DNA from: Gemmatimonadaceae bacterium
Lineage (GTDB): Bacteria > Gemmatimonadota > Gemmatimonadetes > Gemmatimonadales > Gemmatimonadaceae
Assembly (NCBI GenBank): GCA_020851035.1
Contig: JADZDM010000017.1
Span: 96,708-160,707, forward strand
DNA length: 64,000 nucleotides
Direction: 5' to 3'
The notes under the pieces were generated by a model, which saw nothing but the letters and a program-made list of their open reading frames with translations, was not told the DNA's origin and made no database searches. The translations under genes and the position numbers were made by a program. This document shows positions 16,175-25,285 of this stretch, one piece after another. How positions within the stretch are numbered: position 1 is the stretch's first letter; each line of letters begins with the position of its first letter.

Positions 16175-18445
16175 ATCGCGGTCCCACGCCAGCCGCAGCC
16201 CGGCGGCCGAGGGGAGCGGACCCCGCTCCACCACATAGCGGCCGATGCGGCCGAGGGCGTCGGCGTCGGCGCTCTTCACCAGGAAGTGCCAGCGCCAGCG
16301 CTGCTTGATGCGCTCCACCGGGCACGGCGCGGCCCCCACGATCTCCACCAGCCCGGGCATGCGCGCCTGCACCAGGCGGCGCGTCCACTCGGCGAGCGCA
16401 CGCGCCGCATCCGCCGTCGCGAGTTCCTCGGTGCCGCTCACGACGGCGTTGGCGAGAAAGAGCACCGGTGGATACGGTGGGCTGCGGCGGCCCTCGAGCT
16501 CCTCGGCCGCGAACCGCAGGTAGTCGTGCGTCACCGCGCAGGTCACGGCGTGGTGCGTGGGCTCACGCGTCTGGATGAACACCTCCCCGCCCTTCGCCCC
16601 TCGCCCCGCCCGACCGGCCACCTGGCTGAGCAGCTGGAAGCAGCGCTCGCTGGCGCGGAAGTCGGGGAGGTTGATGCCCACGTCCGCATCGATGACGCCA
16701 ACCAGCGTGACGTTCGGAAAGTCGAGCCCCTTGGCGATCATCTGCGTGCCGAGGAGGATGTCCACCTCGCCCGATGCCACGCGATCGAGGATCGTGGCGT
16801 GTGCCCACTTGGCACCGGTCGTGTCCATGTCCATGCGCGCGATCCGCGCCTCCGGCCAGCGCTCGCCCAGCAGCCGCTCGAGCTGCTGCGTGCCCAGCCC
16901 GCGCTCGCGCAGCGGCGGACCGCCGCACCCGGCACACTGCGTCGGTGGCGCCTCGCGATGTCCGCAGTAGTGACAGGCGAGCCGCTCGGGCATGCGGTGG
17001 AACGTGAGCGCGATGGCACAGTTGGGGCACTGTGACACCGCGCCGCAGTCGTTGCACTGCAGGAAGTGCGCGTACCCGCGGCGATTGAGGAGCAGGATGG
17101 ACTGCTCGCGCTGCGCGAGCCGGGCGCTGATCGCCAGCTCCAGTGCCGGCGTGATGGCGTGGCCGAAGGTGGTGCCGCTCACCGGCATGCCCCCGTTCGC
17201 GGCCAGCGGCGGCCGCGCGACGGGCGGCTCCCGGCGACGGTCGATCACGTGCACCGCCGGGAGTTGCGCACCGCCGGCGCGCTCGGGAAGCTCGAGCAGC
17301 CGCAGCTCCCCGCGTTGCGCCTGGGTCCAGCTCTCGAGGCTCGGGCTGGCGCTCCCCAGCACGAACGTCGCCCGCTCGGCGACGGCACGCACCCGGGCGA
17401 GGTCGCGGGCGTGATAGCGTGGAGACTCGCCCTGCTTGTAGGTGGCCTCGTGTTCCTCGTCCACCACGATCGCGCCGAGCCGGTGCACGGGCGCGAAGAT
17501 GGCCGAGCGGGCGCCGACGACGATGCGCTTCTCCCCGCGCCGGATGGCGGCCCACGCGTCGTACCGCTCGCCATCCGACAGCGCCGAGTGCAGCACGGCC
17601 ACCTGGTCACCGAACGCGGTGCGGAACCGGTCCACCGTCTGCGGGGTGAGGGCAATCTCGGGGACCAGCACGATCGCACCCTCGCCGCGCCGCTCGACGA
17701 CGTCGCGCAGGTACTCGATGTACACGAGCGTCTTGCCGCTGCCGGTCACGCCGCGCAGCAGCGCCCCCTCCCCGGGGGGCAGGGCGGTCAGCGCGTCGAT
17801 GGCCGCACGCTGACGGTCGGTGGGCACGAGGCGACGGTCGCCCGCGACGGCACGGGTGGCGAAGGGATCGCGTGCCACCGGCAGCAGGTCGATCGCCAGC
17901 AGCCCGCGCGTCACCAGCGGCTGGAGCACGGCGGCGGTGACACCGGCCTGCTCCAGCAGGGCGCGCACCGGGTGCGTGCCGCCGAGCGACTCGAGCAGCT
18001 CGTAGAGCACGCGCTGCTTCGGCGCACGGCGGAACAGCGTGTCGCGCTCCAGCAGGCTCTCGATGGTCGTCGTGACGCGGGCCACGCGGTGCGTCTTCAC
18101 CACGGCGGTGGGCACGGTGGCCGCCGTGAGCGCGACGGGCAGCATCGCGCGCAGCACGATGCCCGGTGGGGCCGCATAGTGGCGCGCCATCCAGCGCCCG
18201 AGCTGCAGCAATGGGCCGGAGAGGGACGGCTGGACATCGGGGGCCGCCACGATGTCGCGCAGCGTGCCCTTCAGCGGCTGCGGCACGTCGATCGCGGTCA
18301 CGATCCCCAGCAGCGTGCGGCCGCCAAGCGGCACCACCACGCGCGCGCCCGGCACCACGCGGGCACGCAGCGCCTCCGGCACCGCGTACACGTACGCACG
18401 CGGGACGGCGACGGGGAGTGCAACGGCGGCGAGCAGCGGGATCAC
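16157..18445 (-). CDS. priA: Primosomal protein N' (replication restart helicase PriA)
   Basis: PriA binds stalled or repaired forks and reloads the replicative helicase. The 762-residue protein has the N-terminal 3'-end-binding domain (RAYVYAVPEAL). The helicase core has Walker A GVTGSGKT and the DEEH box in VVDEEHEATYKQ. The cysteine-rich zinc-binding insertion (CNDCGAVSQCPNC, then CHYCG and CAGCGG) is complete. The second helicase lobe contains LGTQMIAKGLDFPNVTLVG and QVAGRAGRG. The start codon is GTG at 18445. It is the last gene of a long co-directional run, 25 bp after the dipeptide epimerase gene. Confidence 0.97.
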   Translation of the reverse strand: MIPLLAAVALPVAVPRAYVYAVPEALRARVVPGARVVVPLGGRTLLGIVTAIDVPQPLKGTLRDIVAAPDVQPSLSGPLLQLGRWMARHYAAPPGIVLRAMLPVALTAATVPTAVVKTHRVARVTTTIESLLERDTLFRRAPKQRVLYELLESLGGTHPVRALLEQAGVTAAVLQPLVTRGLLAIDLLPVARDPFATRAVAGDRRLVPTDRQRAAIDALTALPPGEGALLRGVTGSGKTLVYIEYLRDVVERRGEGAIVLVPEIALTPQTVDRFRTAFGDQVAVLHSALSDGERYDAWAAIRRGEKRIVVGARSAIFAPVHRLGAIVVDEEHEATYKQGESPRYHARDLARVRAVAERATFVLGSASPSLESWTQAQRGELRLLELPERAGGAQLPAVHVIDRRREPPVARPPLAANGGMPVSGTTFGHAITPALELAISARLAQREQSILLLNRRGYAHFLQCNDCGAVSQCPNCAIALTFHRMPERLACHYCGHREAPPTQCAGCGGPPLRERGLGTQQLERLLGERWPEARIARMDMDTTGAKWAHATILDRVASGEVDILLGTQMIAKGLDFPNVTLVGVIDADVGINLPDFRASERCFQLLSQVAGRAGRGAKGGEVFIQTREPTHHAVTCAVTHDYLRFAAEELEGRRSPPYPPVLFLANAVVSGTEELATADAARALAEWTRRLVQARMPGLVEIVGAAPCPVERIKQRWRWHFLVKSADADALGRIGRYVVERGPLPSAAGLRLAWDRDPVTLL

Positions 18446-18470
18446 CCGGGGAAACTACACTCCCGGCGCG

Positions 18471-19499
18471 CTATCGACGCGTGACGCCCAGTCCCGGTGC
18501 GGTTGGCAGCGTGACGATGCCGTTGGTGATGGTCGCGCCGCGGAACGGGTCGTCTTTCAGCAGCGCCGCACCATCGAGGTCGACGCAGTCCAGCAGCGGA
18601 GCCAGGTGTGCAGCCGCCGTGATGCCGAGGCTCGTCTCGATCATGCAGCCCGCCATCACCAGCATGCCGTGCGCACGGGCGGTGTGGATGATGCGGATGG
18701 CCTCACGCAGCGAGCCGCACTTGGCCAGCTTCAGGTTCACGCCGTCCACCACGCCGGCCAGCTTCGCGACGTCGGTCGCCACCAGGCAGCTCTCGTCGGC
18801 CACGATCGGCAGGTCGCAGTGGTCGCGCACGAAGCGCAGCCCCTCCAGGTCGTGGGGCGGCAGCGGCTGCTCGATGAACTCCACGCACAGGTCGCGCAGC
18901 AGCGGCGCCATGGCGAGCGTGTGCTTCGGCGTCCACGCGGCGTTCGCATCCACGCGCAGGATCGCCGCCGGCGCCTCGTCACGCACGAGCTGGATGATGC
19001 GCCGGTCCCGGTCGCTGCCCAGCTTCACCTTGAGGATGGGATAGCCCGCTGCCAGCGCCTCGTGCACCCGTGCGCGCAGGGTGTCGTCATCGGCGGCGAT
19101 GGCGATGGTGAAGCTGGTGCGCGGGCTGGCGGCGGGCGACAGCCCCCAAAGCTTCCACAGCGGCACGCCCAGCCGCTTGCCCTGCAGGTCGTGCAGGGCG
19201 GCGCTCACGGCGCAGCGGGCGGCGGCGTTGAAGCGCAGCGCGCTCACCATCGCCACCTCGGTGGCCTCGATGTCGGACGGATCGGCCGACTCGATGATCG
19301 GGCGCAGCCGGTCGAGTGCCGCCAGCACGGTGTCGGCGGTCTCACCGTAGAACCGGCTCGGTGCGGCCTCACCCCATCCCTCCAGGCCGTCGGCATCCAC
19401 GAGGCGCACCCACACCACGCGCCACTCGCTCGAGCCGCCGCGGGCGATCACGAACGGGTGCGTGGTGTGGACGGTGACGACTTCGGTCTCGAGGCGCAT
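18471..19499 (-). CDS. Dipeptide epimerase (L-Ala-D/L-Glu epimerase family, enolase superfamily)
   Basis: The 342-residue protein has the capping domain and TIM barrel of the muconate-lactonising subgroup. The two catalytic lysines are Lys157/Lys159 in LKVKLG and a lysine at 258 or 260 in NLKLAK. Metal ligands are Asp184, Glu210 (FIEQPL) and Asp235 (VADES). The DLDG motif at 307-310 is the hallmark of dipeptide epimerases, where it contacts the substrate amino group. The likely job is to epimerise L-Ala-D-Glu from murein peptides for catabolism, in keeping with murQ elsewhere in the window. The exact dipeptide preference cannot be read off. It follows the kinase gene with a 10-bp gap. Confidence 0.9.
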   Translation of the reverse strand: MRLETEVVTVHTTHPFVIARGGSSEWRVVWVRLVDADGLEGWGEAAPSRFYGETADTVLAALDRLRPIIESADPSDIEATEVAMVSALRFNAAARCAVSAALHDLQGKRLGVPLWKLWGLSPAASPRTSFTIAIAADDDTLRARVHEALAAGYPILKVKLGSDRDRRIIQLVRDEAPAAILRVDANAAWTPKHTLAMAPLLRDLCVEFIEQPLPPHDLEGLRFVRDHCDLPIVADESCLVATDVAKLAGVVDGVNLKLAKCGSLREAIRIIHTARAHGMLVMAGCMIETSLGITAAAHLAPLLDCVDLDGAALLKDDPFRGATITNGIVTLPTAPGLGVTRR

Positions 19500-19509
19500 C
19501 AGGACGGGA

Positions 19510-20514
19510 TCACTGGGAGAGGGCGGGCGTCATGCGGCCGAGCCGCGCGGCGCGGACACCGGGCGTCTCGAGCGGCACGCCGTCGAGGGTGCGGATCAGC
19601 GCATCCGCGAGGTCGGTGCCGCGCTGGTAGCGCTCGCCGGCCGGCTTGGCCAGGCAGCGCATGGTGATCTGCGACAGCGCGGTCGAGACCGACGGCGCCG
19701 TGACCTCGAGCGGTGTCGGCATCTCGTGCACGTGCTTGTAGCCGACGGCGTACGAATCCTCGCCGTCGAAGGGCGGGACGCCGGCGAGCATCTCGTAGAG
19801 CATCACGCCGCAGGCATACACGTCGCTGCGGCCGTCCACCGGCTTGCCCATCGCCTGCTCGGGGGACATGTAGTGCGGCGTGCCCATGGCGCGGCCGGTG
19901 CCGGTGAGTCCCTTGTGGAAGCCGGCGGTGGCGATGCCGAAGTCGGTGATCAGCGCGGTGCCGTCGGCATCGAAGAGCACGTTGTCGGGCTTCACGTCAC
20001 GGTGCACGATGCCGTGCCGGTGCGCGTGATCGAGCCCGGTGGCGATCTGCGCGACGATCGCGGCACTCTCGGCAGGGGGCACGGTGCGATGGCGCGCCAG
20101 CCGGTCCGCGAGCGAGCCGCCACTGAGGAACGGCATCACCACGAAGGTGCTGTCACGCGTGACGCCGGCGTCGAGGATGGTGCAGACGTTCGGGTGGCTG
20201 AGCCGGCTGGCCGCCTCGGCCTCGCGGCGGAACCGCTCGCGCATTTCCGGATCGCGCGAGAGGTGCGAGTAGAGGACCTTGATCACGACGCGGCGGCCGA
20301 GGACCGCGTGCGACGCCTCGTACACGTGCGCCATGCCGCCGCTGGCGATGCGGCGCACGATGGCGAAGCGCCCGCCGGTGGCGCGGCGCAATGCGGTGAT
20401 CTCGGCATCCGGCACGTCGACCGGCGGCGCCGCCACATCCGGCAGCGCCGTGCCGCACCGCACACAGTGCGGCGCCGCAGCGCGGTTCCAGGTGCCGCAA
20501 TCGGGACAGAACAT
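19510..20514 (-). CDS. Serine/threonine protein kinase with N-terminal zinc ribbon
   Basis: The 334-residue protein begins with a zinc ribbon (Cys3, Cys6, Cys17, Cys20) followed by a complete Hanks-type kinase domain. The glycine loop is IASGGMAHVYEA, the catalytic lysine is Lys79 (VVIKVL), HRDVKPDN has Asp173, and DFG has Asp191. The activation segment has GTGRAMGTPHYMSPEQAMG. No membrane helix or extracellular sensor domain follows, so it is probably a cytoplasmic kinase regulated through the zinc ribbon or partner proteins. It lies 17 bp downstream of the GvpF/L-like gene on the same strand. Confidence 0.93.
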   Translation of the reverse strand: MFCPDCGTWNRAAAPHCVRCGTALPDVAAPPVDVPDAEITALRRATGGRFAIVRRIASGGMAHVYEASHAVLGRRVVIKVLYSHLSRDPEMRERFRREAEAASRLSHPNVCTILDAGVTRDSTFVVMPFLSGGSLADRLARHRTVPPAESAAIVAQIATGLDHAHRHGIVHRDVKPDNVLFDADGTALITDFGIATAGFHKGLTGTGRAMGTPHYMSPEQAMGKPVDGRSDVYACGVMLYEMLAGVPPFDGEDSYAVGYKHVHEMPTPLEVTAPSVSTALSQITMRCLAKPAGERYQRGTDLADALIRTLDGVPLETPGVRAARLGRMTPALSQ

Positions 20515-20531
20515 TCAGCGCGGGGTTCGGG

Positions 20532-21197
20532 CTAGAACTGGAGACGGACGAAATCGTACACGGGCCACGGTCCGGTGAGCTGCAGCGTGAGCCCTGGCGA
20601 GCGCACGTCCTCGGCCGTCACCTCGGCGGCGAACCGGTCCCAGGCCACCCGTTCCACCAGGTAGGCCTCGGTGGCGATGGTGGTGCCGTCGCCGACGGTC
20701 TCCGTGGAGACAGGCACCGTGGCACTGGCGTAACGCCGGAGGGCGCGGAACGACTCGATGGCGGCGGCCGACGGGGGGAGGACGGAGGGGTCGGAGGTGG
20801 CGCCGGCCAGGTCGCGGGAGGCGGTGACCCGTGCGCCACAGCGCCCGTCGACGTAGGCCAGGCCATTGGCCAGCGTCACTGCGTGCAGTTCCAGCCACTG
20901 CAGCACGCTGGCCGGTGTGCGGAAGTTGGTCAGCGGCGGCGCCGGCACCAGCGTCACCGACCTCGACAGCGAATCGATCATCGTGTGGTGGGCCACCAGC
21001 GCCGCGTCGCTCAGCGGATCCGGCTTCACCGGACAGGGCCGGACCACGGCGGCCACATCGCGGAACGGGATGGCGGAGGCACCGGCGCCGGCCAGCCGGA
21101 CGGCGTCCCCAACCGACCCCGACTGTACGATACCCAGCAGGCGCAACGCCGTGTTCCGCGAGCCGGGGACCGCGCCCAGCACGCCGGGAGTCGCCAT
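20532..21197 (-). CDS. GvpF/GvpL-like protein (gas vesicle family), orphan
   Basis: The 221-residue product ends with LQLTGPWPVYDFV, which matches the conserved C-terminus of GvpF/GvpL gas-vesicle proteins. The central pattern (FRDVAAVVRP, then LVAHHTMIDSL and SVTLVPAPPLTNF) follows the usual GvpF/L layout. In gas-vesicle clusters these proteins are minor structural or assembly factors. No GvpA or other Gvp gene is in the window, so gas vesicles are not implied. The ATG at 21197 overlaps the stop of corA by one base (TGATG), which strongly supports this start and translational coupling. A role linked to envelope or ion homeostasis is speculative. Confidence 0.6.
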   Translation of the reverse strand: MATPGVLGAVPGSRNTALRLLGIVQSGSVGDAVRLAGAGASAIPFRDVAAVVRPCPVKPDPLSDAALVAHHTMIDSLSRSVTLVPAPPLTNFRTPASVLQWLELHAVTLANGLAYVDGRCGARVTASRDLAGATSDPSVLPPSAAAIESFRALRRYASATVPVSTETVGDGTTIATEAYLVERVAWDRFAAEVTAEDVRSPGLTLQLTGPWPVYDFVRLQF

Positions 21198-22330
21198 CAG
21201 ACCAGCGACCACTTGCGGAGCAGCCAGACCAGGAACGCCCCCAGGCCGAGCTGCACCGCCAGCATGATCCAGAATCCGTGCACGTGGTGCGAGAGCGGGA
21301 TGTCCTCGAAGTTCATGCCCCACATGCCGCTCACCACCACGAACGGCACGCTGAGGGTGGCGATCACGCTCAGCCCCTTCGTCACCTGCCCGAGGCGGTT
21401 GGACACCTGCGAGAGGTAGCTGTCCATCACGTTGGCGAGCAGTTCGCGGTAGGTGTCGAGGGAGTCGTTGATGCGCAGGACGTGGTCGAAGATGTCCCGG
21501 AACCAGACCTGCGACTCCACCGGCAGGAAGGGGCTGGGCCGGTTGGTGAGCACGCTGAACACCTCGCGCTGCGGCATGAGGTGCCGCCGCATGGCCAGCA
21601 CCAGCCGCTTCACGGCGAACACGTCGCGCATGACCTCCTGGTCGAAGCGCTGGTACACGCGTTCCTCGAGCCCGTCCACGAACTCGTCGATCCGGTCCAG
21701 CACGGGGAAGTACTCGTCCACGGTGTGGTCCATCACCGCGTGCGCCACGCGCTCCACGCCGCGCTCCATCTGGTCCGGGTTCGCCACCATGCGCTCGAAC
21801 ACCGTGTCGACCGGCACACTGGGCCCGGCGTGCACCGTCACGACGAGGTTCTTCGCGAGGAATGCGCAGATGTTGTAGGTCTCGATGTCGTACGGGTCCT
21901 CGGTGTTGTCACAGAATCGCACTCCGCGCACGATCACGAACAGTGAGTTCTTGTACTCGTCGAGCTTCACGCGGCTCTGCGGGTTGAGTGCATCCTCCAC
22001 CGCCAGCGGGTGGAAGTCGAACACCTTCTCCAGCAGGGCCACCTGGTGTCGGCTCTCGCTGTCGATGTCGACCCAGAGCACGCCGGCGGTGTCGCCGCTG
22101 GTCACGAGCTCGCGCAGCTCCATCGGGTGCAGGTCGGTGCGCAACGGCCTGCCGGGCACGGCGTAGGCGATGCGCGGCACGCTGCTGGGCGCCGCCGCCG
22201 GCCGCACGACGGATCCCGCCTCGTCCGGCGCCCGCCCCCGCTCCTCACTGTCGCGCTCTGCGGTCAGGCGCGTGTCGTCGCCACGCCGCAGGCGCGGCGC
22301 GGGCCGGTCACGCCGGCGGCTGCGACTCAC
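21197..22330 (-). CDS. corA: CorA-type magnesium/divalent cation channel
   Basis: The 377-residue product has the large N-terminal cytoplasmic funnel and two C-terminal membrane helices. The selectivity motif GMN is present in SGMWGMNFEDIPL, directly after the pore helix (LSVIATLSVPFVVV), and the last helix ends in the basic tail RKWSLV. The first 60 residues are charged and low-complexity. CorA pentamers move Mg2+ (sometimes Co2+, Ni2+ or Zn2+) across the inner membrane. The gene is 63 bp downstream of the deacetylase gene and translationally coupled to the GvpF/L-like gene. Confidence 0.94.
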   Translation of the reverse strand: MSRSRRRDRPAPRLRRGDDTRLTAERDSEERGRAPDEAGSVVRPAAAPSSVPRIAYAVPGRPLRTDLHPMELRELVTSGDTAGVLWVDIDSESRHQVALLEKVFDFHPLAVEDALNPQSRVKLDEYKNSLFVIVRGVRFCDNTEDPYDIETYNICAFLAKNLVVTVHAGPSVPVDTVFERMVANPDQMERGVERVAHAVMDHTVDEYFPVLDRIDEFVDGLEERVYQRFDQEVMRDVFAVKRLVLAMRRHLMPQREVFSVLTNRPSPFLPVESQVWFRDIFDHVLRINDSLDTYRELLANVMDSYLSQVSNRLGQVTKGLSVIATLSVPFVVVSGMWGMNFEDIPLSHHVHGFWIMLAVQLGLGAFLVWLLRKWSLV

Positions 22331-22393
22331 GAGGCGGTCTGGTGCAGGTGGGGGAGTGGCAGCATCCGTGCAAGATACCGACCCGATGGGCCA

Positions 22394-23320
22394 CTATCGC
22401 AACGCCCGCAGGTGCGTGACGCAGGCCTGCCCGAGCCGGTCCGGGTCGTACCCGCCTTCCAGCGACGACACCAGCCGGCCGCCGCACCAGGCCTCGGCGC
22501 GCTCCACCAGCATCCGCGTGAGCTGCTCGACGTCGGGCAGTTCCAGCGTGAACCCGCCAAGCGGATCTCCCGCGAGGGAATCGAAGCCGGCCGAGACGAG
22601 CACGAGGTCGGGAATCCAGTCAGTGGTGGCGGCATCGACGGCGGTCGTCAGCGCCGCGACGTAATCCGCCGCCGGGAGGCCAGCCGCCATCGCGACGTTC
22701 CAGATGGTGCCGTGTGGCCCGCGATCCGACGCGGCGCCGGTGCCCGGGTACCACGGCCACTGGTGCATGCTGATGAACCGGATGCCCGCGTCGTCCTGCA
22801 CGAGGTCCTGCGTCCCATTGCCGTGGTGCACGTCCCAGTCCACGATCAGCACGCGCGCGGCGCCGTGGCGCGTGCGCGCGTAATGCGCACCGACGCCGAC
22901 GTTGCCGAAGAGGCAGAAGCCCATGCCAGCCCCACGCAGGGCGTGGTGTCCCGGCGGACGCACCGCGCAGAAGCTGCGCGCCACCGAGCCGTCGAAGGCC
23001 CAGTCGATGCCGTCCAGCACGCAGCCAACGGCGGCGGTGGCGGCATCCCAGCTGCCCTCGCTCACCACCGTGTCAGGGTCCAGCCGACCGCCGCCGGCCT
23101 CCGCCAGGGCCCGCACCTGCGCCACGTAGGCCGGCGCGTGGGCCAGCGCGATCTCGTCCGCCGTGGCGTGGCGCCCTTCCCGGTGTTCGATGGTGTCGAA
23201 GAGGTCGAAGTCGTTGCGGAGGGCGCGCGGGATTGCGCGCAGCCGCCCGACGTGCTCCGGATGTTTCCACCCCGTGTCGTGGCGCCCGCAATCGGAGTGT
23301 GAGATGTACGCGACCGTCAC
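22394..23320 (-). CDS. Histone deacetylase superfamily hydrolase (acetylpolyamine/AcuC-like)
   Basis: This 308-residue zinc hydrolase contains the class II deacetylase motifs: HPEHVGRLRAI near the N-terminus, RPPGHHA with the catalytic histidine pair, GFCLFGNVGVGA, and the zinc-binding DWDVHHGNGTQ. VSAGFDSLAGDP and the C-terminal EGGYDPD complete the set. Bacterial members deacetylate acetylpolyamines, acetyl-CoA synthetase (AcuC) or unknown acyl substrates. The GTG at 23320 has an excellent ribosome binding site (GGAGGGGG at 5 nt) and overlaps the stop of the upstream membrane-protein gene by 4 bp, so it is translationally coupled to the MoxR/DUF58 cassette. The frame is open further upstream but only as a shadow of that gene. 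Confidence 0.9.
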   Translation of the reverse strand: MTVAYISHSDCGRHDTGWKHPEHVGRLRAIPRALRNDFDLFDTIEHREGRHATADEIALAHAPAYVAQVRALAEAGGGRLDPDTVVSEGSWDAATAAVGCVLDGIDWAFDGSVARSFCAVRPPGHHALRGAGMGFCLFGNVGVGAHYARTRHGAARVLIVDWDVHHGNGTQDLVQDDAGIRFISMHQWPWYPGTGAASDRGPHGTIWNVAMAAGLPAADYVAALTTAVDAATTDWIPDLVLVSAGFDSLAGDPLGGFTLELPDVEQLTRMLVERAEAWCGGRLVSSLEGGYDPDRLGQACVTHLRALR

Positions 23321-24693
23321 GTGAACCCCCTCCAGCGGCGGATCAGCCACGACCCGGTGAACGAGACGAGCGCGAGTGCCAGCAGCCAGCGCAGGTCGAG
23401 TCGGGCCGCGAACGGAGGCGCCGGATCCGCGCGTCGTGCGCGTCCGGCGGCGGGCAATCCCAGGTCGCGTGCCAGTGCAGCCACCGGTGCGGCGTCGAGT
23501 GTGTCGTGACCGGCGAAGGCGGGGCGGGCAGCTCGCGGCGCGGTCACCGGCACGAGACCGGAGAGCAGCGTACTCCACCAGCGCCGATGCGCGGCGGGGG
23601 ACTCATCGCCACCGGCCATGCGCCAGAGCCACGAGTTGTCGTAGCCCACCTGCACCACGCGTCCTGCGCCGAGGCGGCGCGCCGCCACGGCAACGCGGCC
23701 GTCCCGGAACTCGAGCGGCACGGCGCCCTGCGCCAGCGTCGTCACAGGCACGAGGTCCAATCCATGTCGCGGCTCCTCCGACGCCTCGGCACCCGCCTCG
23801 CCGTCGAGCATCACCCCCGGTGCCCCCGCGCGCAGGCCGGCCACCCCCGGCAACCGGGCCGCCTCGCCCACGATCACGACGCCACCACCCTCCCGCACGA
23901 ACGCACCGAGTGCCGCCGTCACCGACGACGGCGCCCCGGGCAGCAGCAGCACGATCGCATGCCGCGCGCGTGACGGCCGCTGTGCACTCCCCTGCCCGAC
24001 CGTGACCCGCGGCGACAGCGTCACCGCGACATCCACCGGCCAGCCAGCCTCCTCCAGTGCCGCCACGAGGAACTTCGACTCCCACGTCGCCGTGCCGGCC
24101 ACCAGCACCCGCGCCACCTGCGGTGCCCCTGCCACCAGCGCGGTGACCGCGGGGTTCGCCCCGGCGAGATCGAGTCGCACTGCGCCCTGCACCGGTCCTG
24201 AACGCGTACGCAGCCCCGCCGTGTCCATCACCACCGAATCGAGCAGGCCGGCCCGATCGCCGATCGCACCACGCCACGCACCGTCCGACGCCACGGCGAT
24301 GCGCGTGCCGCCGCCCGCCCGCCACTCCGCCTCAACGTCCACCGCCACCGCCGGCAGCGCCTGTGCGCGGCCAAGCAGCACCGAGCGCCCGCTGCCACGC
24401 AACGCGCGCAGCGTGGCACGGGCACGCGCCGACGGCACCGCGTCGAGTGTCACGTCCACCGTGTCGGAGGCCGAGACCACCAGCGATGCGAGCGCAGCGT
24501 CGATCGCGCCGTCCCGCTGCACCATCACGTGGTTGGGCGGCACCGGCGCCGTCGTCAGCAGTCGCCAGAGCACCAGCAGCAGGCACGCGAAACCGGTACC
24601 GTGGAGCACCGCGCCTGCGACGCGCGCGGTTCCCGCCGGCATCGCGATCCCGGCATCGGCATTCACCATGACCGGTTCAGCGCGTGAGGGCAT
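23317..24693 (-). CDS. Membrane-anchored GATase-like protein of the MoxR/Bat cassette
   Basis: The 458-residue product has a membrane helix near residues 25-47 (VLHGTGFACLLLVLWRLL), a long periplasmic-type region, and a C-terminal helix (WLLALALVSFTGSWLIRRW). The central part (VLLLPGAPSSVTAALGAFVR, then EGGGVVIVGEAARLPG) resembles the class I glutamine-amidotransferase-like fold often found in BatA-related proteins of these cassettes; that assignment is by pattern only. The ATG at 24693 overlaps the DUF4159 gene by 17 bp; an ATG eight codons later (24669) would remove the overlap. The exact function is unknown. Confidence 0.65.
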   Translation of the reverse strand: MPSRAEPVMVNADAGIAMPAGTARVAGAVLHGTGFACLLLVLWRLLTTAPVPPNHVMVQRDGAIDAALASLVVSASDTVDVTLDAVPSARARATLRALRGSGRSVLLGRAQALPAVAVDVEAEWRAGGGTRIAVASDGAWRGAIGDRAGLLDSVVMDTAGLRTRSGPVQGAVRLDLAGANPAVTALVAGAPQVARVLVAGTATWESKFLVAALEEAGWPVDVAVTLSPRVTVGQGSAQRPSRARHAIVLLLPGAPSSVTAALGAFVREGGGVVIVGEAARLPGVAGLRAGAPGVMLDGEAGAEASEEPRHGLDLVPVTTLAQGAVPLEFRDGRVAVAARRLGAGRVVQVGYDNSWLWRMAGGDESPAAHRRWWSTLLSGLVPVTAPRAARPAFAGHDTLDAAPVAALARDLGLPAAGRARRADPAPPFAARLDLRWLLALALVSFTGSWLIRRWRGFT

Positions 24694-25285
24694 ACACCAC
24701 CAGGTTCACCCCGAAGCGGGTGTTGTCCACGCTCAGGAACTTCTTGTTCTCCGGATGGAACGACCACTCCGAGCTGTAGTCCTTGCTGCTGTAGATCACC
24801 GCCAGGCGGCCATTCCGCTCGATGCCCTGCAGGTGGTCGTGGACGAGATTGTCGCCCCAGCCGTTGAGTTCATGCGACGTGGTGGGCGGGCCGTCGCGGA
24901 AGGTGAAGAACGCCCGGTACAAGGCGTGGGTGTTCGGGATCGGCTTCAGCGGACCGAGCACCTGCGTGAGCTCCTCGGTGCACGTCTTGTGGAAGACGCC
25001 GTCCACGTCGTGGTTGTGGTCGTCCACGAACAGCAGGCCGCCCCGCTCGCAGTACTTCCGCAGCATCGCACGCTCCGCCGCCGTGAAGCGCACCGGGAGG
25101 TGCCCGGTGAGGAATGCCAGCGGGTAGCGCAGCAGCGCCTCCGACGACAGCGGCACGATGGCGCCCGACGGGGCGATGTCCACGCTGGTGTAGCGCGCGA
25201 CGGCATCGATCACGTTGGCCGCCAGCAGCGGCGCCGAATCCCAGTCGCCGGACTCGTACTGTACGGTCGCGAAGGTGAACCTCAT
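24677..25285 (-). CDS. DUF4159 domain protein
   Basis: The 202-residue product matches the DUF4159 pattern: an N-terminal FATVQYESGDWDSAPLLAAN, a GATase-like core (YPLAFLTGHL, RKYCERGGLLFVDDHNHD), FRDGPPTTSHELNGWG, and the C-terminal VIYSSKDYSSEW, then RFGVNLVVYALTR. Family members accompany MoxR, DUF58 and BatA genes; their biochemical role is not known. No signal peptide is seen. The start overlaps the stop of the DUF4175 gene by 4 bp (ATGA), showing coupling. Confidence 0.88.
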   Translation of the reverse strand: MRFTFATVQYESGDWDSAPLLAANVIDAVARYTSVDIAPSGAIVPLSSEALLRYPLAFLTGHLPVRFTAAERAMLRKYCERGGLLFVDDHNHDVDGVFHKTCTEELTQVLGPLKPIPNTHALYRAFFTFRDGPPTTSHELNGWGDNLVHDHLQGIERNGRLAVIYSSKDYSSEWSFHPENKKFLSVDNTRFGVNLVVYALTR

